Under the pieces are notes generated by a model. That model worked only from the letters and a program-made list of their open reading frames with translations. It ran no database searches and was not told the origin of the DNA. Below are positions 62,815 to 64,000 of a stretch of DNA of 64,000 nt, in pieces (positions within the stretch are counted from its first letter, which is position 1; each line of letters opens with the position of its first letter). The stretch comes from Candidatus Heimdallarchaeota archaeon (lineage in GTDB: Archaea > Asgardarchaeota > Heimdallarchaeia > Heimdallarchaeales > Heimdallarchaeaceae). A program made the translations under genes and the position numbers. The stretch is taken from assembly GCA_018238545.1 (NCBI GenBank), contig JABCTC010000007.1, forward strand, positions 1-64,000, in the 5' to 3' direction.

Positions 62815-63990
62815 TTAATTTGTTTCTATCTTTACTGGTATTCCCTTCTTAGTTATATTTCTAAAGAAAAATCTTTCAACAATTGGATCCTTTATTATTC
62901 TCCCAAAATTAATGTTTAGTTTATCTTTGTAGCTAACCATTGCTGTTCCAACCTTATTTACTGGCACTTGAGCTGGAACAAATTCCACATCCTCTATGTG
63001 CTTTTCAATCTCTTCAGGTAATTTTACACGCCCAAGGTTGGTTAGAATTCCTGTGTATGCTGGTGTGCCGATGTAATAATATCCCCTTTGTCCAAAGAAT
63101 TTCTTTAATGCTAAAGGTGTTAGTCTTAAAAACATTCTACGTTCAATTGTGGTGTTCTTATACATTGTAGAAGTGAATGCCTTAGCATGTACTTCTTTTT
63201 TCATAAAGTGGTGAACCTGTCTGACTATTTCATCAAAGCTATATCGACCTAATCTAGGATCTATTTCAGGTAAAATGTAAAGAGAAAAGTTCCTCATTGT
63301 TTTTGATGGAAATAAATTACGTAAGTTTACTGGTACCATTATCCTGATTGGTTTGAGATTTTTCTTTAATAGACTAGCTGGGAAACTATAAAGCAGTTCC
63401 TGCAAGGATTCCATATAATTTGAAACGATATATTCAGTAATACTTATTCCATAACCCTTTGCTTCTTCTAGCACTTTTTTTATGGGCATTATCCCTTTAG
63501 TTACGTGATAAATCCCCACTTTCTCACGTTTGAAGGGTATGATGAATGCTTTTGACAAAAACTCTCTTCCAGTTTTTACTTTCTGACTGTATCTCCTGTA
63601 TGCATCCTCATACTCTTCTAATATTGGGATTTGATTAGGTCTTAGAATGTCACCCCAGTCCTCAGATTTAACTCCTCTAACGCTTAAATACTCCGCAACT
63701 AAAGCTTTCAAAAATGTTAATCCACCAGTCCCATCAGTTAGACAATGACTATATTCGATTGCTATCCTTCTCTTGTATGCTTTTACTCTGAAAGGAAATT
63801 CGCTCTTATTGGTTATTGGAATAAAATTATTTGGAAACTTTGAATCTGGGTAAATTTTAGGGTAATCTAGATTTGTTTCCCAAAAGTGCCAGAAGAAACT
63901 TGTTTTCATGTTTACTCTGAAGTAAGGAAACCTAACGATTATGTTGTTCAAGGCTTTTTGGAGCTGAGTTATATTGATTGTTTCTTTCAT
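62815..63990 (-). CDS. CoA-dependent acyltransferase/condensation-domain-like protein (5' end may be outside the window)
   Basis: 391 residues visible. The active-site motif HCLTDGTGG (HxxxDG, about 82-90) and the two-lobed chloramphenicol-acetyltransferase fold of condensation/alcohol O-acetyltransferase proteins are visible; ITNLGRV-type strands appear near the C-terminus. The usual N-terminal lead-in is short here: the frame stays open to the window edge, so the ATG at 63990 may not be the real start. It probably forms esters or amides, but the acyl acceptor is unknown. Confidence 0.75.
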   Translation of the reverse strand: MKETINITQLQKALNNIIVRFPYFRVNMKTSFFWHFWETNLDYPKIYPDSKFPNNFIPITNKSEFPFRVKAYKRRIAIEYSHCLTDGTGGLTFLKALVAEYLSVRGVKSEDWGDILRPNQIPILEEYEDAYRRYSQKVKTGREFLSKAFIIPFKREKVGIYHVTKGIMPIKKVLEEAKGYGISITEYIVSNYMESLQELLYSFPASLLKKNLKPIRIMVPVNLRNLFPSKTMRNFSLYILPEIDPRLGRYSFDEIVRQVHHFMKKEVHAKAFTSTMYKNTTIERRMFLRLTPLALKKFFGQRGYYYIGTPAYTGILTNLGRVKLPEEIEKHIEDVEFVPAQVPVNKVGTAMVSYKDKLNINFGRIIKDPIVERFFFRNITKKGIPVKIETN

Positions 63991-64000
63991 TGTAGCCGAA

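Overview
The window is 64 kb of AT-rich archaeal chromosome. Its informational genes are archaeal/eukaryote-like: ribosomal proteins eS1, uS15, eS6, eL15 and eL43, TFIIB, RNase P Rpp30 and Pop5, ABCE1, the exosome core Rrp4/Rrp41/Rrp42 with SBDS and a Brix protein, RFC large subunit, and two Pcc1-like KEOPS proteins. A UEV-domain protein with a coiled coil and a Vps23 steadiness-box-like tail, a helicase-nuclease ending in a RING-like finger, a WD40 protein and an ICMT-like methyltransferase point to an Asgard archaeon, possibly Heimdallarchaeia-like. The lineage is inference; no 16S rRNA is present.

Region 1-6.8 kb is accessory and rearranged. A TnpB-like transposase remnant with a terminal hairpin sits against a fragment of an amidohydrolase gene. 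The rest of that broken copy appears 3.9 kb later, and between the two lie a subtilisin-like and a NosD-like surface protein. An intact amidohydrolase paralogue and a DUF2095-like gene follow, and a decayed copy of the DUF2095 3' end is also present, so a whole segment was duplicated.

Region 6.9-28.5 kb is informational core: YchF-like GTPase, eS1/Pcc1/RecJ-like/uS15/RdgB, TFIIB, eS6, RNase P subunits with dCMP deaminase, WD40 protein, IleS, an RNA-binding protein with eL15, TrmO, an SDR and ABCE1. The UEV/Vps23-like gene diverges from ABCE1. Next come an Alg7-like GlcNAc-1-phosphate transferase and a small membrane protein. A box C/D-type sRNA lies between ileS and the WD40 gene.

Region 28.5-48.2 kb holds a coiled-coil/proline-rich protein, an M28-type peptidase, the exosome operon (SBDS-rrp4-rrp41-rrp42-eL43-Brix-Pcc1), THEP1, a bacterial-type Fpg glycosylase, a TIM-barrel protein, a DDAH-like hydrolase, RfcL with a 12-bp tandem repeat and PIP box, a phosphoribosyltransferase, a very long TrmB-like coiled-coil protein, a small ferredoxin, and the Cas4/Dna2-like nuclease-helicase with the RING-like end.

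Region 48.2-64 kb is transport and cell-surface related. It has a solute-binding protein whose lobes appear circularly permuted, an ABC ATPase fused to AbrB-like and zinc-ribbon domains, EutA, gamma-glutamyltransferase, an ICMT-like enzyme, a TetR regulator with two identical operators, a TyrRS gene relic, an M28 peptidase, a PHP protein with a probable homopolymer frameshift, an ORF broken by one in-frame TGA, a two-intron initiator tRNA-Met, and an edge-truncated CoA-dependent acyltransferase.
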